Shown here: positions 16,852 to 25,704 of the stretch, piece after piece
Position numbering within the stretch: position 1 is the first letter of the stretch
Layout: the number at the start of each line of letters is the position of its first letter
Assembly (NCBI RefSeq): GCF_014647675.1
Contig: NZ_BMPQ01000022.1
Location: 95,349 to 159,348, forward strand
Length of the DNA: 64,000 bases
Direction of reading: 5' to 3'
Source of the DNA: Streptomyces flaveus
Lineage (GTDB): Bacteria; Actinomycetota; Actinomycetes; Streptomycetales; Streptomycetaceae
Made by a program: the position numbers and the translations under genes
The notes under the pieces: generated by a model
The model's database searches: none
What the model was told of the DNA's origin: nothing
Seen by the model: the letters and a program-made list of their open reading frames with translations, nothing else

Positions 16852-18372
16852 TCAGGCGCCGGGCCGGCGGATGAGGTCCGCTGCCTTCTCGCCGATCATG
16901 ATCGTGGCGGCGTTGGTGTTGACGCAGACGAGCCTCGGCATGACCGAGGCGTCGGCCACCCGCAGGCCCTCCAGGCCGTGCACCCGCAGGTCGGGCCCCA
17001 CGACGGCCTCCGGCCCGACGCCCATCGCGCAGGTGCCGACCGGGTGGTAGTAGGTTCCGGTGCCCCGGGCGATGAACTCCCGCAGACCGGCCTCGTCCGT
17101 GACGTCGGGTCCGGGAAGCACCTCGCGGGCACGCCAGGGAGCGAACGGTTCGGAGGCGGCGATCTCGCGGGCGACCTCGATGCCGTGCAGCAGGCGGCGC
17201 ACGTCGGACTCCGCGCCCAGATAGTTCGGATCGATCAGCGGCGGCGTCTGCGGATCGGGCCCCGCGATCCGGACCGAGCCGCGTGCCTCGGGCACCGTGG
17301 CGACGCCGAAGGTGAAGCTGTTCTCCGGGGCCTGAAGCGTCGGTGGGTGGAACGGCAGGTGGATGAACATCAGCTGCATGTCCGGGCCTGCGAGGGCCTG
17401 GTCGCTGCGCCACAGCATCGACACCTCGGCATGGTTGGCGAGCCCTGGCGGGATGGGCCGGCTCGCCTCGTACACGATCCCGCACAGCGGATGGTCGTGC
17501 AGGTTGCGGCCGACACCGGGCAGGTCGTGCACGACCGCGACACCCGCCTGCTCCAACTCGTCGGCCGCGCCCACACCGGAGAGAAGCAGCAGCCGGGGTG
17601 AGTCGACCGCGCCCGCGCTGACCACCACCTCCGCGTCGGCGTACGCGGTGACGAGCTCGCCGCGGCGTTCGTACTCGACACCGGTGCAGCGTGTGCCGTC
17701 GAACAGCAACCTGTGGGCACGAGACTCCGTCGCGACCGTGAGATTCGGACGGCTGTCACGGACCGGGTGCAGATAGGCCGCCGCGGTGCTCTGGCGGTGC
17801 CCCTCCGTGATCGACAGGTCGTGCCAGCCGGCACCCTCCTGCACCGCTCCGTTGAAGTCGTCCGTCAGCGGATGACCGGTCGCCGCCGCCGCGTCGAGGA
17901 AGACCTGCGACAGCGGATTCGGCTGCGCCGACGGAGCCGGACGCATCGGGCCGTCCTCACCCCGGTACTGCGGATCCCGGCCGCTGACGGTCTCCATACG
18001 ACGGAAGTAGGGCAGCACGGAGGCGTAGTCCCAGCCGTCGCAGCCCGCCTTGGCCCACGCGTCGAAGTCCGCGCCGTGCCCACGCAGGTACACCATCGCG
18101 TTGATGCTGCTCGACCCGCCGAGCGTGCGCCCCCGAGGCCAGTTGTGTACCACCCCGCCGGTGCCGGGCTGGGGAACGGTGTCGTAGGAGTAGTCGACCT
18201 CCGTGCCCCACAGCGCGGGCCACGCGGGTGGCACGGCAATCTCGGGCGCGTCGTCGGAAGGACCGGATTCGAGCAGGAGAACGCGAGTGTCGTGATCTTC
18301 CGACAGCCTCGCGGCCAGAACGCAGCCGGCCGACCCGGCACCGATCACCACGTAGTCGTAACGAGCAGCCAT
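16852..18372 (-). CDS. GMC-family alcohol oxidase/dehydrogenase
   Basis: 506-aa FAD enzyme of the glucose-methanol-choline family. The N-terminal dinucleotide motif YVVIGAGSAGCVLAARLSED, the GMC signature 1 region GRTLGGSSSINAMVYLRGHGADFDAW and the C-terminal active-site His in YYHPVGTCAMG with NTNAATIMIG are present. Family members oxidise primary alcohols, including aryl alcohols. Coupling to an aromatic aldehyde dehydrogenase suggests a benzyl-type alcohol substrate. ATG at 18372 gives the usual N-terminus; a GTG at 18381 would add three residues. Expression is presumably controlled by the divergent AraC regulator. Confidence 0.88.
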   Translation of the reverse strand: MAARYDYVVIGAGSAGCVLAARLSEDHDTRVLLLESGPSDDAPEIAVPPAWPALWGTEVDYSYDTVPQPGTGGVVHNWPRGRTLGGSSSINAMVYLRGHGADFDAWAKAGCDGWDYASVLPYFRRMETVSGRDPQYRGEDGPMRPAPSAQPNPLSQVFLDAAAATGHPLTDDFNGAVQEGAGWHDLSITEGHRQSTAAAYLHPVRDSRPNLTVATESRAHRLLFDGTRCTGVEYERRGELVTAYADAEVVVSAGAVDSPRLLLLSGVGAADELEQAGVAVVHDLPGVGRNLHDHPLCGIVYEASRPIPPGLANHAEVSMLWRSDQALAGPDMQLMFIHLPFHPPTLQAPENSFTFGVATVPEARGSVRIAGPDPQTPPLIDPNYLGAESDVRRLLHGIEVAREIAASEPFAPWRAREVLPGPDVTDEAGLREFIARGTGTYYHPVGTCAMGVGPEAVVGPDLRVHGLEGLRVADASVMPRLVCVNTNAATIMIGEKAADLIRRPGA

Positions 18373-18455
18373 GGCCACCACAGCCCACCACCTCTGGTTC
18401 GGCGCTCCGGCGGGCCCCGTTGCCCGCGCGGCGAAAAACCTGCTACAGATTCTTG

Positions 18456-18483
18456 TCAGTCACGTTGCAGAGTTGTTGACTGA
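18456..18483. promoter_or_regulatory. Inverted repeat in GMC / AraC divergent promoter
   Basis: TCAGTCA (18456-18462) and TGACTGA (18477-18483) are a perfect 7-bp inverted pair separated by 14 bases. It lies in the 167-bp gap between the GMC oxidase start and the AraC-family gene. CTACAGA at 18443-18449, just to the left, also occurs in the boxC promoter site. An operator for the AraC-family activator is likely, though such proteins often bind direct repeats instead. Confidence 0.45.
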
Positions 18484-18539
18484 TCCCGCCTCGGCCTTTG
18501 TCGCGCAAGGCCAAGTCTGGTGGGAGGGCGCACACAGTG

Positions 18540-19478
18540 ATGTCGTCGACCGCAGGGACCGAACAGTCGAGCTCTCTCCCGGCCGAACTCTGGCGAGAGC
18601 AGTTGGGCAGTGCTTTCGGCCGACTCGTCCCCGAGGCCATCGGAGCGCGGGACGCCCATGGGCGGATGGCCGGCACTCAGCTCGGGGCGATCGCTGCCTA
18701 CCGGGTGAGCGGTACGCCGCAGGTCGTGTGGCGCACCCCCAGGGCCGTACGGCAGACACCGATCGACCTGCTCAAGATCTGCGTACAGCTGAGCGGGCAC
18801 GCCACCGTGTGCCAGGACGATCGCGAGATCTCGATCGCGCCCGGGCAGATGGCGATCTACGACACCGGCAGGCCGTACCACCTGCGTCTGGAGCGGCAGT
18901 GGTCGTGCGCGGTCATGGCTTTCCCCCGGGGCGCGTTGAGCCTGCCCGAGCGCATGGTCGTCACGTCGATGAGCCATGCCTATCCACTCGCGGACGGACC
19001 TGGCGCGGTGCTGGCCGGCTTCGTATCGTCCGCGGTATCGCAGCGGGATTCGATCCACCGGACATCCGCCGACCGGCTCGGCGAAGCGGGGCTGCATCTG
19101 GTGGCAGCGGCATTGAGCGAGGCCGCCCCCTGTGGCGACGACGGCGCAGCGGACGCATTGCGGCTGCAGATCCTGAACTACATCAGAGCGCACCTCGCCG
19201 AACCGGACCTGACACATGCGCGGGTCGCCGCCGTGCACCACATGAGCGCGCGCACCCTGCACCGACTGTTCGAGCACGAGTCATGCACCGTCACCGACTA
19301 CATCCGCTCTCGCCGCCTCGAAGCGGCGATGCGTGACCTGGCCGACCCTCTGCTCGCCCATCGCAGCATCGCGGCGATCGCCGCCCACTGGTGCTTCGTC
19401 GGCCAGGCGCACTTCACCCGCGCCTTCCACGCCAAGTACGGCGTGAACCCCTCGGCTGCCCGTCGCAACGCCGCGTAG
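18540..19478 (+). CDS. AraC-family transcriptional regulator
   Basis: 312-aa regulator. The N-terminal part (about 20-190) resembles the AraC-binding-like domain (ISIAPGQMAIYDTGRPYHL), and the C-terminal 100 residues are a double helix-turn-helix (ARVAAVHHMSARTLHRLFEHE, then IAAHWCFVGQAHFTRAFHAKYGVNPSAAR). Relatives such as FeaR and XylS-like proteins control amine or aromatic alcohol/aldehyde oxidation. Divergence from the GMC oxidase/aldehyde dehydrogenase operon supports control of that operon. ATG at 18540 is chosen with GGGAGGG upstream. An in-frame start at 18498 would add 14 residues without better support. The 112 bp after its stop shows nothing clear. Confidence 0.9.
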   Translation: MSSTAGTEQSSSLPAELWREQLGSAFGRLVPEAIGARDAHGRMAGTQLGAIAAYRVSGTPQVVWRTPRAVRQTPIDLLKICVQLSGHATVCQDDREISIAPGQMAIYDTGRPYHLRLERQWSCAVMAFPRGALSLPERMVVTSMSHAYPLADGPGAVLAGFVSSAVSQRDSIHRTSADRLGEAGLHLVAAALSEAAPCGDDGAADALRLQILNYIRAHLAEPDLTHARVAAVHHMSARTLHRLFEHESCTVTDYIRSRRLEAAMRDLADPLLAHRSIAAIAAHWCFVGQAHFTRAFHAKYGVNPSAARRNAA

Positions 19479-19590
19479 TCGCCGGGCCTCACGAGAGCCT
19501 CGCCGCCCCGCGGATCCGGCCACGAAGAAGGCACGAAGCAGAACCGTCGGCCGTGCCTCCATCTGACGCAGCGCGGCGAGACAGAGCCGG

Positions 19591-21975
19591 CTACTCCGTC
19601 CGCAAAGCCGTAGCCGTACGCGTCCTGGCCGCCCAGCCCGCCGGGAGCAGCGCACCCAGCAGCGCGATGGCGATCCCGGCCAGCCCCAACAGGACCAGCT
19701 GCGGGGTCTCGTACACCTCGAGGACCGACGGCGGCAGATCGGTCCCCGCGGCGTGCCCCATCACGGGCAGCACAAAGCCGTGCAGGGCAAACCCGACCGG
19801 CACACCGACGAGACCGCCGAGTACGCCGATCCCGGCCACCGAGGCGAGTACGAGGCTCACCGTCTGCCGCGGCGACATGCCGAGCGCCTTGCAGACGCCC
19901 AGGTCATGGACGCGCTCCCGGGTGTCGAGGACGACGGAGTTGAGCACGCCGAGGCCGGCTACGGAGACCAGCATCAGGGTGAGCAGCACCGCCATCGCGT
20001 TCAGGATGAGGATCATGTTCTCCTGTTCCGAGGGGGAGTTGACCATGACGTCGCCACCCAGTGGCTTCACCACCGCCGCGAGCTTCTGGGCATACTCGGC
20101 GGGGGAGACGCCGGGCTCGACCTCGATCTGGAAGACCTGCGGCTGGGCAGCGGCGAAGCTGGCGATGTCCGCACGTACGGACAGGCCGTCGTTCGAACCG
20201 TCGAAGGCCTCGCCGACGATCCGCAAGGTCTGTGTGTCCTTCCCGAGGGTCACCCGCACCGTGTCGCCGATCTTGGTGCCGGTACGTTCCAGGAAGGCTG
20301 TGGGCACGACGACCTGCCCAGCGCCGGTGATCCAGTGCCCGGAGATCATCTCGTAGCTGCCGGGACGTGAATCGCCCTGGTAGAAGGTGGCCTCGACCGA
20401 GCCGGAGATCCCGGCCACGGTGACGTCGGCCTGGAACATGCCGTAGTACGAAGCGGTGCCCGGCTGTGCCTCGATGGCCGCGCGGACCTTCGCCGGGTCG
20501 GTGGACGGAGGGCTTTGGCCGACTTCCACGCGGCGTGGTCCGCCGCCCTCGTCGCCCGGTACGCCGCTGATGGCGGTGACCGCGGCGCGGTCCTCGGGAT
20601 CCTGTGCCTTGCCGACTGCGTTCAGGGACGAGGTCAGTCCCACCGCGAAGGTCGCGGCGACCGTGCCGAAGGCCACGGCGAGCAGCATCGCGGTGGTACG
20701 GACCGGGTGCGCGAAGGGGCTGGCGAGGCCGTACGTCACCGACCGCGGCAGCGGCAACCGGCCCGCCGCCCGGTGCGCCCACTGGCCGCGCCCCGTGCGC
20801 GGCGCCCGGCCGACCGCGATGGCCTCCACCGTCCGCAGCCGCCCGGCCCGCAGCGCGGGCACCAGCGCTGCGATCCCGACGACGAGCAGCGCGACGGCCG
20901 GCACCAGGACATCCACCCACCAGGCCACTGTCAGCGAGGCGCTGCCGTAGACCTGCTCGGTGTCCTCCAGCAGTGGCACGGCCAGCAGATTGCCCAATAC
21001 CACCCCGAGCGCGATGCCGACGCCGGCCGGGATCAACGCCTGGGCCACATAGGCGCGTACGACCTCGCGCGGTGTGAAGCCGATGGCCTTGAGGATGCCG
21101 ATCCTGCGCAGGCTGGTGCCGACCGCGCCGCTGACCACACTGCCGACGATGATCACCGACATGACGATGCCGAGCACGCCGAAGGCGATCAGGAAGGGGA
21201 TGGTGGGCGCCGCGCCCTGGTCGGCGGCGCGCTTGGTGTCCAGCCAGGACTCGGTGCCCAGCAGCGCCTCGGCGGGCACGGCGGCGGCGAGCTTCTTCCG
21301 GTTCCCGGTGATCTGCTCCTTCGTTCCCGCAGAGTCGAAGCGGTAGAGCATCTGACTCGTGACCGGGCCGTCCTCCGACGCCAGTGCCCTGACCTGGCCG
21401 GGAGTCGCCCAGGCGTCGGCCGTCTTGCTTGCCGACACGGCGAGGCCGACGACCGTCAGGGGCGGGCTGTCCACAGCGTCCGAAGTCTGCATGGTGAAGC
21501 CGGGCTTGATGTCGGGTCCGGCGAACGAAGCGGACACCACGATCTCGCCGGGCTTCGCCGCCCATCGGCCGGACTTCAGGTCCAGGTCGTCCACGCCGCC
21601 GTGCGGATCGGACCGCCCGACCAGGGTCAGCGCCGGAAAGTGCCCGCCACCGGGGCCTGTCGGGTGGATGGTCGTGGACGGGAACGGCCCCGCGCTCGCC
21701 GTGACGCCGTCGAGCTGTCCGGTGTCCTTCAGCTGTGCCGTGCTCGCCTTGGCCGGATCGAACTGCGCGGTGATATGCGCACCGTGCTGCTTGGCGAAGG
21801 CGTGGTCGAACGGGGCATTCGTGGCGACCATGAGCGATCCGGCGACCACGGCCGAGGCCACGGCCATCATCACGGCCACGGCGATCACCACGGTCTGCAC
21901 CCGGCGCCGGCCCACCCCGGAGCGTACGACCCGGCCGAGCGCGCCGCTGCCGAAGCCGATCGTCAGACGGCTCAT
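19591..21975 (-). CDS. FtsX-like ABC transporter permease
   Basis: 794-aa membrane protein with one N-terminal helix, a large extracellular region, and two FtsX/MacB-type permease modules (about 260-380 and 690-790) flanking a second extracellular region. The segment LRRIGILKAIGFTPREVVRAYVAQ and its second copy LGVCKALGMSPRQTVSLVLA are the coupling parts typical of this family. ATG at 21975 overlaps the ATPase stop as ATGA, so the two are coupled. The partner ATPase and the divergent two-component system suggest export or sensing of a lipid-active compound or peptide. The substrate is unknown. Confidence 0.92.
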   Translation of the reverse strand: MSRLTIGFGSGALGRVVRSGVGRRRVQTVVIAVAVMMAVASAVVAGSLMVATNAPFDHAFAKQHGAHITAQFDPAKASTAQLKDTGQLDGVTASAGPFPSTTIHPTGPGGGHFPALTLVGRSDPHGGVDDLDLKSGRWAAKPGEIVVSASFAGPDIKPGFTMQTSDAVDSPPLTVVGLAVSASKTADAWATPGQVRALASEDGPVTSQMLYRFDSAGTKEQITGNRKKLAAAVPAEALLGTESWLDTKRAADQGAAPTIPFLIAFGVLGIVMSVIIVGSVVSGAVGTSLRRIGILKAIGFTPREVVRAYVAQALIPAGVGIALGVVLGNLLAVPLLEDTEQVYGSASLTVAWWVDVLVPAVALLVVGIAALVPALRAGRLRTVEAIAVGRAPRTGRGQWAHRAAGRLPLPRSVTYGLASPFAHPVRTTAMLLAVAFGTVAATFAVGLTSSLNAVGKAQDPEDRAAVTAISGVPGDEGGGPRRVEVGQSPPSTDPAKVRAAIEAQPGTASYYGMFQADVTVAGISGSVEATFYQGDSRPGSYEMISGHWITGAGQVVVPTAFLERTGTKIGDTVRVTLGKDTQTLRIVGEAFDGSNDGLSVRADIASFAAAQPQVFQIEVEPGVSPAEYAQKLAAVVKPLGGDVMVNSPSEQENMILILNAMAVLLTLMLVSVAGLGVLNSVVLDTRERVHDLGVCKALGMSPRQTVSLVLASVAGIGVLGGLVGVPVGFALHGFVLPVMGHAAGTDLPPSVLEVYETPQLVLLGLAGIAIALLGALLPAGWAARTRTATALRTE

Positions 21976-22664
21976 CGGACGGCCTCCGCATGCGCGTCGA
22001 GGGCGAGGTGACCGTCGACCAGATGGATCGTGCGGCTCGCGCACGCCTCCGCCAGCGCCAGGTCGTGCGTGACCAGCACGATGGTCTGCCCGCCGCGGTG
22101 CAGGTCCACCAGGAGTTCCCGTACGTCCTGTCCCGAGGCGGTGTCGAGCGCGCCGGTCGGCTCGTCGGCAAGCAGCAGCGCGGGCCGGTTGACCAGTGCC
22201 CGGGCGACCGCGACCCGCTGGCGTTCGCCGCCGGAGAGCCGGCCCGGGTAGGCGCGGGCGTGCTTCTGGATGCCCAGCACCTCCATGAGTTCACCGGCAC
22301 GGGTGGCCGCCTTGCGGCGCGCGGTCCCGGTCAGTTGGGCGGGGAGCTGGATGTTGTCGGCGACGGTGAGGTCGTCGAGCAGGTTGAAGAACTGGAAGAC
22401 CATGCCGATCCGCTCGCGGCGGAACCGGGCCAGTGCGTGCTCGCTCAGCTGGTCGATCCGCCGCCCGGCCACGGTCACGGCGCCTTCGGTGGGCTTGTCC
22501 AGGCCGGCGACGAGGTTCAGCAGCGTGGACTTGCCGCTGCCGGAGGGGCCCGTCACGGCAAGGGCCTCGCCCTGGGCGACGCTGAGGTCGAGCGGTCCGA
22601 GCGCGGGTGCGTCGGCGCTGTCGTAGCGCTTGGCCACGCCGTCCAGTTGGATCACCTGAGTCAT
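21972..22664 (-). CDS. MacB/LolD-type ABC ATPase
   Basis: 230-aa ATP-binding protein. Walker A GPSGSGKSTLLN, Q-loop FQFFNLLDDLTV, signature LSGGERQRVAVARAL and Walker B LLLADEPTGALD are complete. The start is ATG 22664 (MTQVIQLDGVAKRY), with GAAGGA upstream. The longer reading frame upstream has no family similarity. It powers the FtsX-like permease encoded by the overlapping downstream gene. The gene is divergent from the histidine kinase at 22891. Confidence 0.94.
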   Translation of the reverse strand: MTQVIQLDGVAKRYDSADAPALGPLDLSVAQGEALAVTGPSGSGKSTLLNLVAGLDKPTEGAVTVAGRRIDQLSEHALARFRRERIGMVFQFFNLLDDLTVADNIQLPAQLTGTARRKAATRAGELMEVLGIQKHARAYPGRLSGGERQRVAVARALVNRPALLLADEPTGALDTASGQDVRELLVDLHRGGQTIVLVTHDLALAEACASRTIHLVDGHLALDAHAEAVR

Positions 22665-22890
22665 GGGAGTCGACCGTCCTTCGGTTCGCTTCGGTTCGAG
22701 AAGGCCCGTTGCCGGGCCCAGCGAACGTAGGAGCGTGCGCCGTGGTGGCGCGTCGGCCGCGGCACCGACATCCGGCCCTCCCCGCGGAGGACCCGGCCGC
22801 GGGGTCATCCCTGCGAAGTACGCCTGCGAGACGGCGTTTTGGCCGTACAGGCGGACGCGGGCCCAGGCGGGAGGGCCGCACAATGAGCCG

Positions 22891-24192
22891 ATGGAGACGG
22901 AGGACAGGCGCGGACGGCGTCAGCAACTGCGCGACGCGCTACGCCCGGAGGCGAAGCCCGCGCCGTTGTCGCGGCGGGCATGGCGCGCCGATGTGGTGCT
23001 GGCCATCGTGCTGACCGTCGTCGCGCTGATCTGGCTCGCGCGATATCCCGACAGCGGACCGGTCCGAGTCGGCCAGGACGTTCCGTTCCCTCCCCCGACG
23101 CCGCCGACGCCCCCGTCTCCGGGCGTCGCGGTGCGGGAGGAGGAGCCCTCATCGGTGATCTGGCCGCTCGTCGTGCTGTCGGCGCTGCCGCTGGCGGCCC
23201 GGCGCCGGTATCCGCTGGCCGCGTTCGCCGTGGTGATGACCGCGACGCTGGCCATGGTCGACGACGCCTCCTGGATAAGCGTGCTGACCTGCGTCATCGG
23301 CGCGTACAGTGCCGTCGTCCACAGCCGCTACCGGATGTGGGCCATGGCCGCACTGGTCATCGCCGCCGTGCTGGCAGGCCTCGCGTTCCGGGACACGGAG
23401 CCCATCCTTCCGGGCTGGTCGAGCCCGGCAGTCGTGCTGCTGATCGCCGGGGTGCTGGCCGGCCTGGTCCGGATCTGGCGCCGTCAACTGGCGGCGAGCA
23501 GGGACCGGTACGCGCGGCTCCAGCAGACCCAGGAGGAGGCCACGCGCCGGGCCGTCGAGGAGGAACGCGCCCGCATAGCCGCCGAGTTGCACGACGTCGT
23601 GACCCACAATGTGAGCGTGATGGTCATCCAGGCGGGCGCGGCGCGCAAGGTGATGGACGCGGCGCCGGAGCGGTCGAAGGAAGCACTGCTGGCGGTCGAG
23701 GCCGGAGGCCGGGCCGCCATGGCCGAACTCCGGCATGTGATGGGCCTGTTGGCCGGTCCTGACATCGGCCGCACCGACACCCCCGCCGACGGCCTGGAGC
23801 CGCAGCCCGGCCTCGGGCAGCTCGACGCCCTGACCGAGCGGGTCCGCGCCGCCGGGACACCGGTCGGCGTCGCGGTGTCGCTGCCGCCGGACCCGCTGCC
23901 GCCCGGCGTGGACCTCGCGGCGTATCGCGTCGTGCAGGAGGCGCTGACCAACACGATCAAACACGCACCCGGCGCCGAGGCGTCCGTCGTGATCGGTTAC
24001 ACCGACGACTGTCTGGAGATCGAGGTCACCGACACCGGCGGCGCCCACGGCTCCCCGCCGGTGGACGGCAACGGCCGCGGCCTGATCGGGCTGCGCGAAC
24101 GGCTGGCGGTCTACGGCGGCGAACTCACGGCCGGGCCGACCCTCGCCGGCGGATACCGGATCAAGGCCCGAGTCCCGTGGCGGATCGCGTGA
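22891..24192 (+). CDS. NarL/DesK-type sensor histidine kinase
   Basis: 433-aa membrane kinase. Helices are visible at about 34-51 (ADVVLAIVLTVVALIWLA) and in four further hydrophobic stretches between about 88 and 195. A coiled part then leads to the HisKA_3 dimerisation helix with phospho-acceptor His234 in ARIAAELHDVVTHNVSVMV. The ATPase part shows the N-box NTIKHAP, then DTGGAHG and GRGLIGLRERLAVYGG. ATG at 22891 gives a normal start. It pairs with the overlapping response regulator and likely controls the divergent FtsX transporter. Confidence 0.93.
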   Translation: METEDRRGRRQQLRDALRPEAKPAPLSRRAWRADVVLAIVLTVVALIWLARYPDSGPVRVGQDVPFPPPTPPTPPSPGVAVREEEPSSVIWPLVVLSALPLAARRRYPLAAFAVVMTATLAMVDDASWISVLTCVIGAYSAVVHSRYRMWAMAALVIAAVLAGLAFRDTEPILPGWSSPAVVLLIAGVLAGLVRIWRRQLAASRDRYARLQQTQEEATRRAVEEERARIAAELHDVVTHNVSVMVIQAGAARKVMDAAPERSKEALLAVEAGGRAAMAELRHVMGLLAGPDIGRTDTPADGLEPQPGLGQLDALTERVRAAGTPVGVAVSLPPDPLPPGVDLAAYRVVQEALTNTIKHAPGAEASVVIGYTDDCLEIEVTDTGGAHGSPPVDGNGRGLIGLRERLAVYGGELTAGPTLAGGYRIKARVPWRIA

Positions 24193-24878
24193 ACCGGCCG
24201 CCGCTGCGCGCGGTCATCGCCGACGACCAGGCCCTGGTGCGTACGGGATTCGGGATGATCCTCGCCGCTGACGGCATCGAGGTGACGGCCGAGGCCGCCG
24301 ACGGGGCCGAGGCGGGCGCCGCCGTCCGGCGCACAAGGCCCGAAGTCGTCCTCATGGACATCCGGATGCCGCGGATGGACGGCATCGAGGCCACCCGGCG
24401 CATCCTCGGCGGCGAAGGACCGCAGGAGACACGGGTCATCATCCTCACCACGTACGACCTCGACCACTACGTCTACGCCGCGCTCACCGCCGGCGCCAGC
24501 GGCTTCCTGCTCAAGGACGTCACACCCGAGCACCTGGTGGCCGCCGTACGCCTCGTGCAGTCCGGCGACGCCCTGCTCGCGCCCACGATCACCCGCCGTC
24601 TGATCGAGCGCTTCGCCCACCGCGAGGAGGCCCGGCCGCCCGCCCTCCACCGCGACCTGTCCGGCCTGACCCCGCGTGAGCTCGAGGTGCTCCGCCTGCT
24701 CGCGACGGGCCTCAGCAACGCCGAACTCGCGGACCGGCTGCACCTCAGCCCGACCACGGTCAAGACACACATCGGCCGCATCCTGTCGAAGCTGGATCTC
24801 CGCGACCGCGTCCAGGCCGTCGTACTCGCCTATGAGACCGGGCTGATCTCCCCGGGAGGCACGGCCGGAACCGACTGA
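24189..24878 (+). CDS. NarL/LuxR-type response regulator
   Basis: 229-aa regulator. The receiver domain has the acidic pair in VIADDQALVR and phospho-acceptor Asp57 in VVLMDIRMPRMDG, with the conserved Thr and Lys in ILTTYD and FLLKDV. The C-terminal LuxR helix-turn-helix reads LTPRELEVLRLLATGLSNAELADRL. GTG at 24189 overlaps the kinase stop as GTGA. A GTG at 24177 would add four residues and is the alternative. It should be phosphorylated by the preceding kinase. Confidence 0.94.
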   Translation: MNRPPLRAVIADDQALVRTGFGMILAADGIEVTAEAADGAEAGAAVRRTRPEVVLMDIRMPRMDGIEATRRILGGEGPQETRVIILTTYDLDHYVYAALTAGASGFLLKDVTPEHLVAAVRLVQSGDALLAPTITRRLIERFAHREEARPPALHRDLSGLTPRELEVLRLLATGLSNAELADRLHLSPTTVKTHIGRILSKLDLRDRVQAVVLAYETGLISPGGTAGTD

Positions 24879-24893
24879 CGCGGCATGCGTGGT

Positions 24894-25688
24894 TCACCTG
24901 TCGCGCAGGTCCGCCACATACGGCTGATGGGCCAGCAGCCCGCCGTCCACGCACAGGGTCTGCCCGGTGATGAACGCCGCCTCGTCCGAGGCCAGGAACA
25001 CCACCGCCGCAGCGATGTCCTCGGGCCGGCCAAGGCGCGGCGTGAGGTGGTGACGCAGCATGGTCTGCTTGATCGGCTCGTACGCCGCCCCGGTCTTCGC
25101 CTCGGTCACGATGAACCCCGGCGCGACGGCGTTGCAGCGCACACCCTGCTTGCCGTACTGCGTGGCGACGTACTGCGTCAGGTTGATCAGCGCGGCCTTG
25201 GAGGCGCCGTACGCGGGATTGCGCAGGTCGCCCGAAAGCCCGGAGCCGGACGTGGTGTTGATGACGGAGCCGCCGCCGCGCGCGATCATGTGCGGCACGG
25301 CGGCCTGGATGGCGACCATCGTCCCGCGTAGGTTGATCCGCATCGTGTCGTCCCAGACAGCCGGATCGGCGTCCGCGACCGGGAGGTCCTGACGGGCGGC
25401 CAGGTGGGTGGCCGCCGCGTTGTTGTGCAGGATGTCGAGACCGCCGTACGTCCCCACCGCGGCCTCCACCATGGCCCGTACGCTCTCGATGTCGCCGAGG
25501 TCCACCAGGACGGCCGTCGCGGATCCACCGACGGCGGCGATCTCCTCCGTCACCGCCTTCGCGCCGTCGAGGTTCAGATCGGCGACCACGGTGTGCGCGC
25601 CCTCGGCCGCCACCCGGCGCGCGGTGGCCGCGCCGATGCCGGAGGCGGCTCCGGTCACCACGGCGATCTTGTCGTCGAGTCGTCCCAT
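24894..25688 (-). CDS. SDR-family oxidoreductase
   Basis: 264-aa classical short-chain dehydrogenase. The cofactor motif is TGAASGIG near residue 12 and the catalytic set includes Ser in INTTSGSG and YGASK. Asp in VVADLN favours NAD. It is the last gene of a five-gene minus-strand operon (SDR, thiolase, HMGCS/DUF35 fusion, SCPx-like thiolase, this SDR) spanning 24.9-30.5 kb. Such an enzyme would oxidise a hydroxyacyl-CoA or a ring alcohol. The substrate is not readable. ATG follows GGGAG. Confidence 0.88.
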   Translation of the reverse strand: MGRLDDKIAVVTGAASGIGAATARRVAAEGAHTVVADLNLDGAKAVTEEIAAVGGSATAVLVDLGDIESVRAMVEAAVGTYGGLDILHNNAAATHLAARQDLPVADADPAVWDDTMRINLRGTMVAIQAAVPHMIARGGGSVINTTSGSGLSGDLRNPAYGASKAALINLTQYVATQYGKQGVRCNAVAPGFIVTEAKTGAAYEPIKQTMLRHHLTPRLGRPEDIAAAVVFLASDEAAFITGQTLCVDGGLLAHQPYVADLRDR

Positions 25689-25704
25689 TACCGAACTCCC
25701 TTGC

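Noticed and set aside
22679..22698. Direct repeat CTTCGGTTCG twice in tandem upstream of the ABC ATPase, plus a nearby GGCCCG/CGGGCC hairpin
   Set aside because: Short, GC-rich and between divergent promoters; plausible regulator site, but too little to separate from chance.
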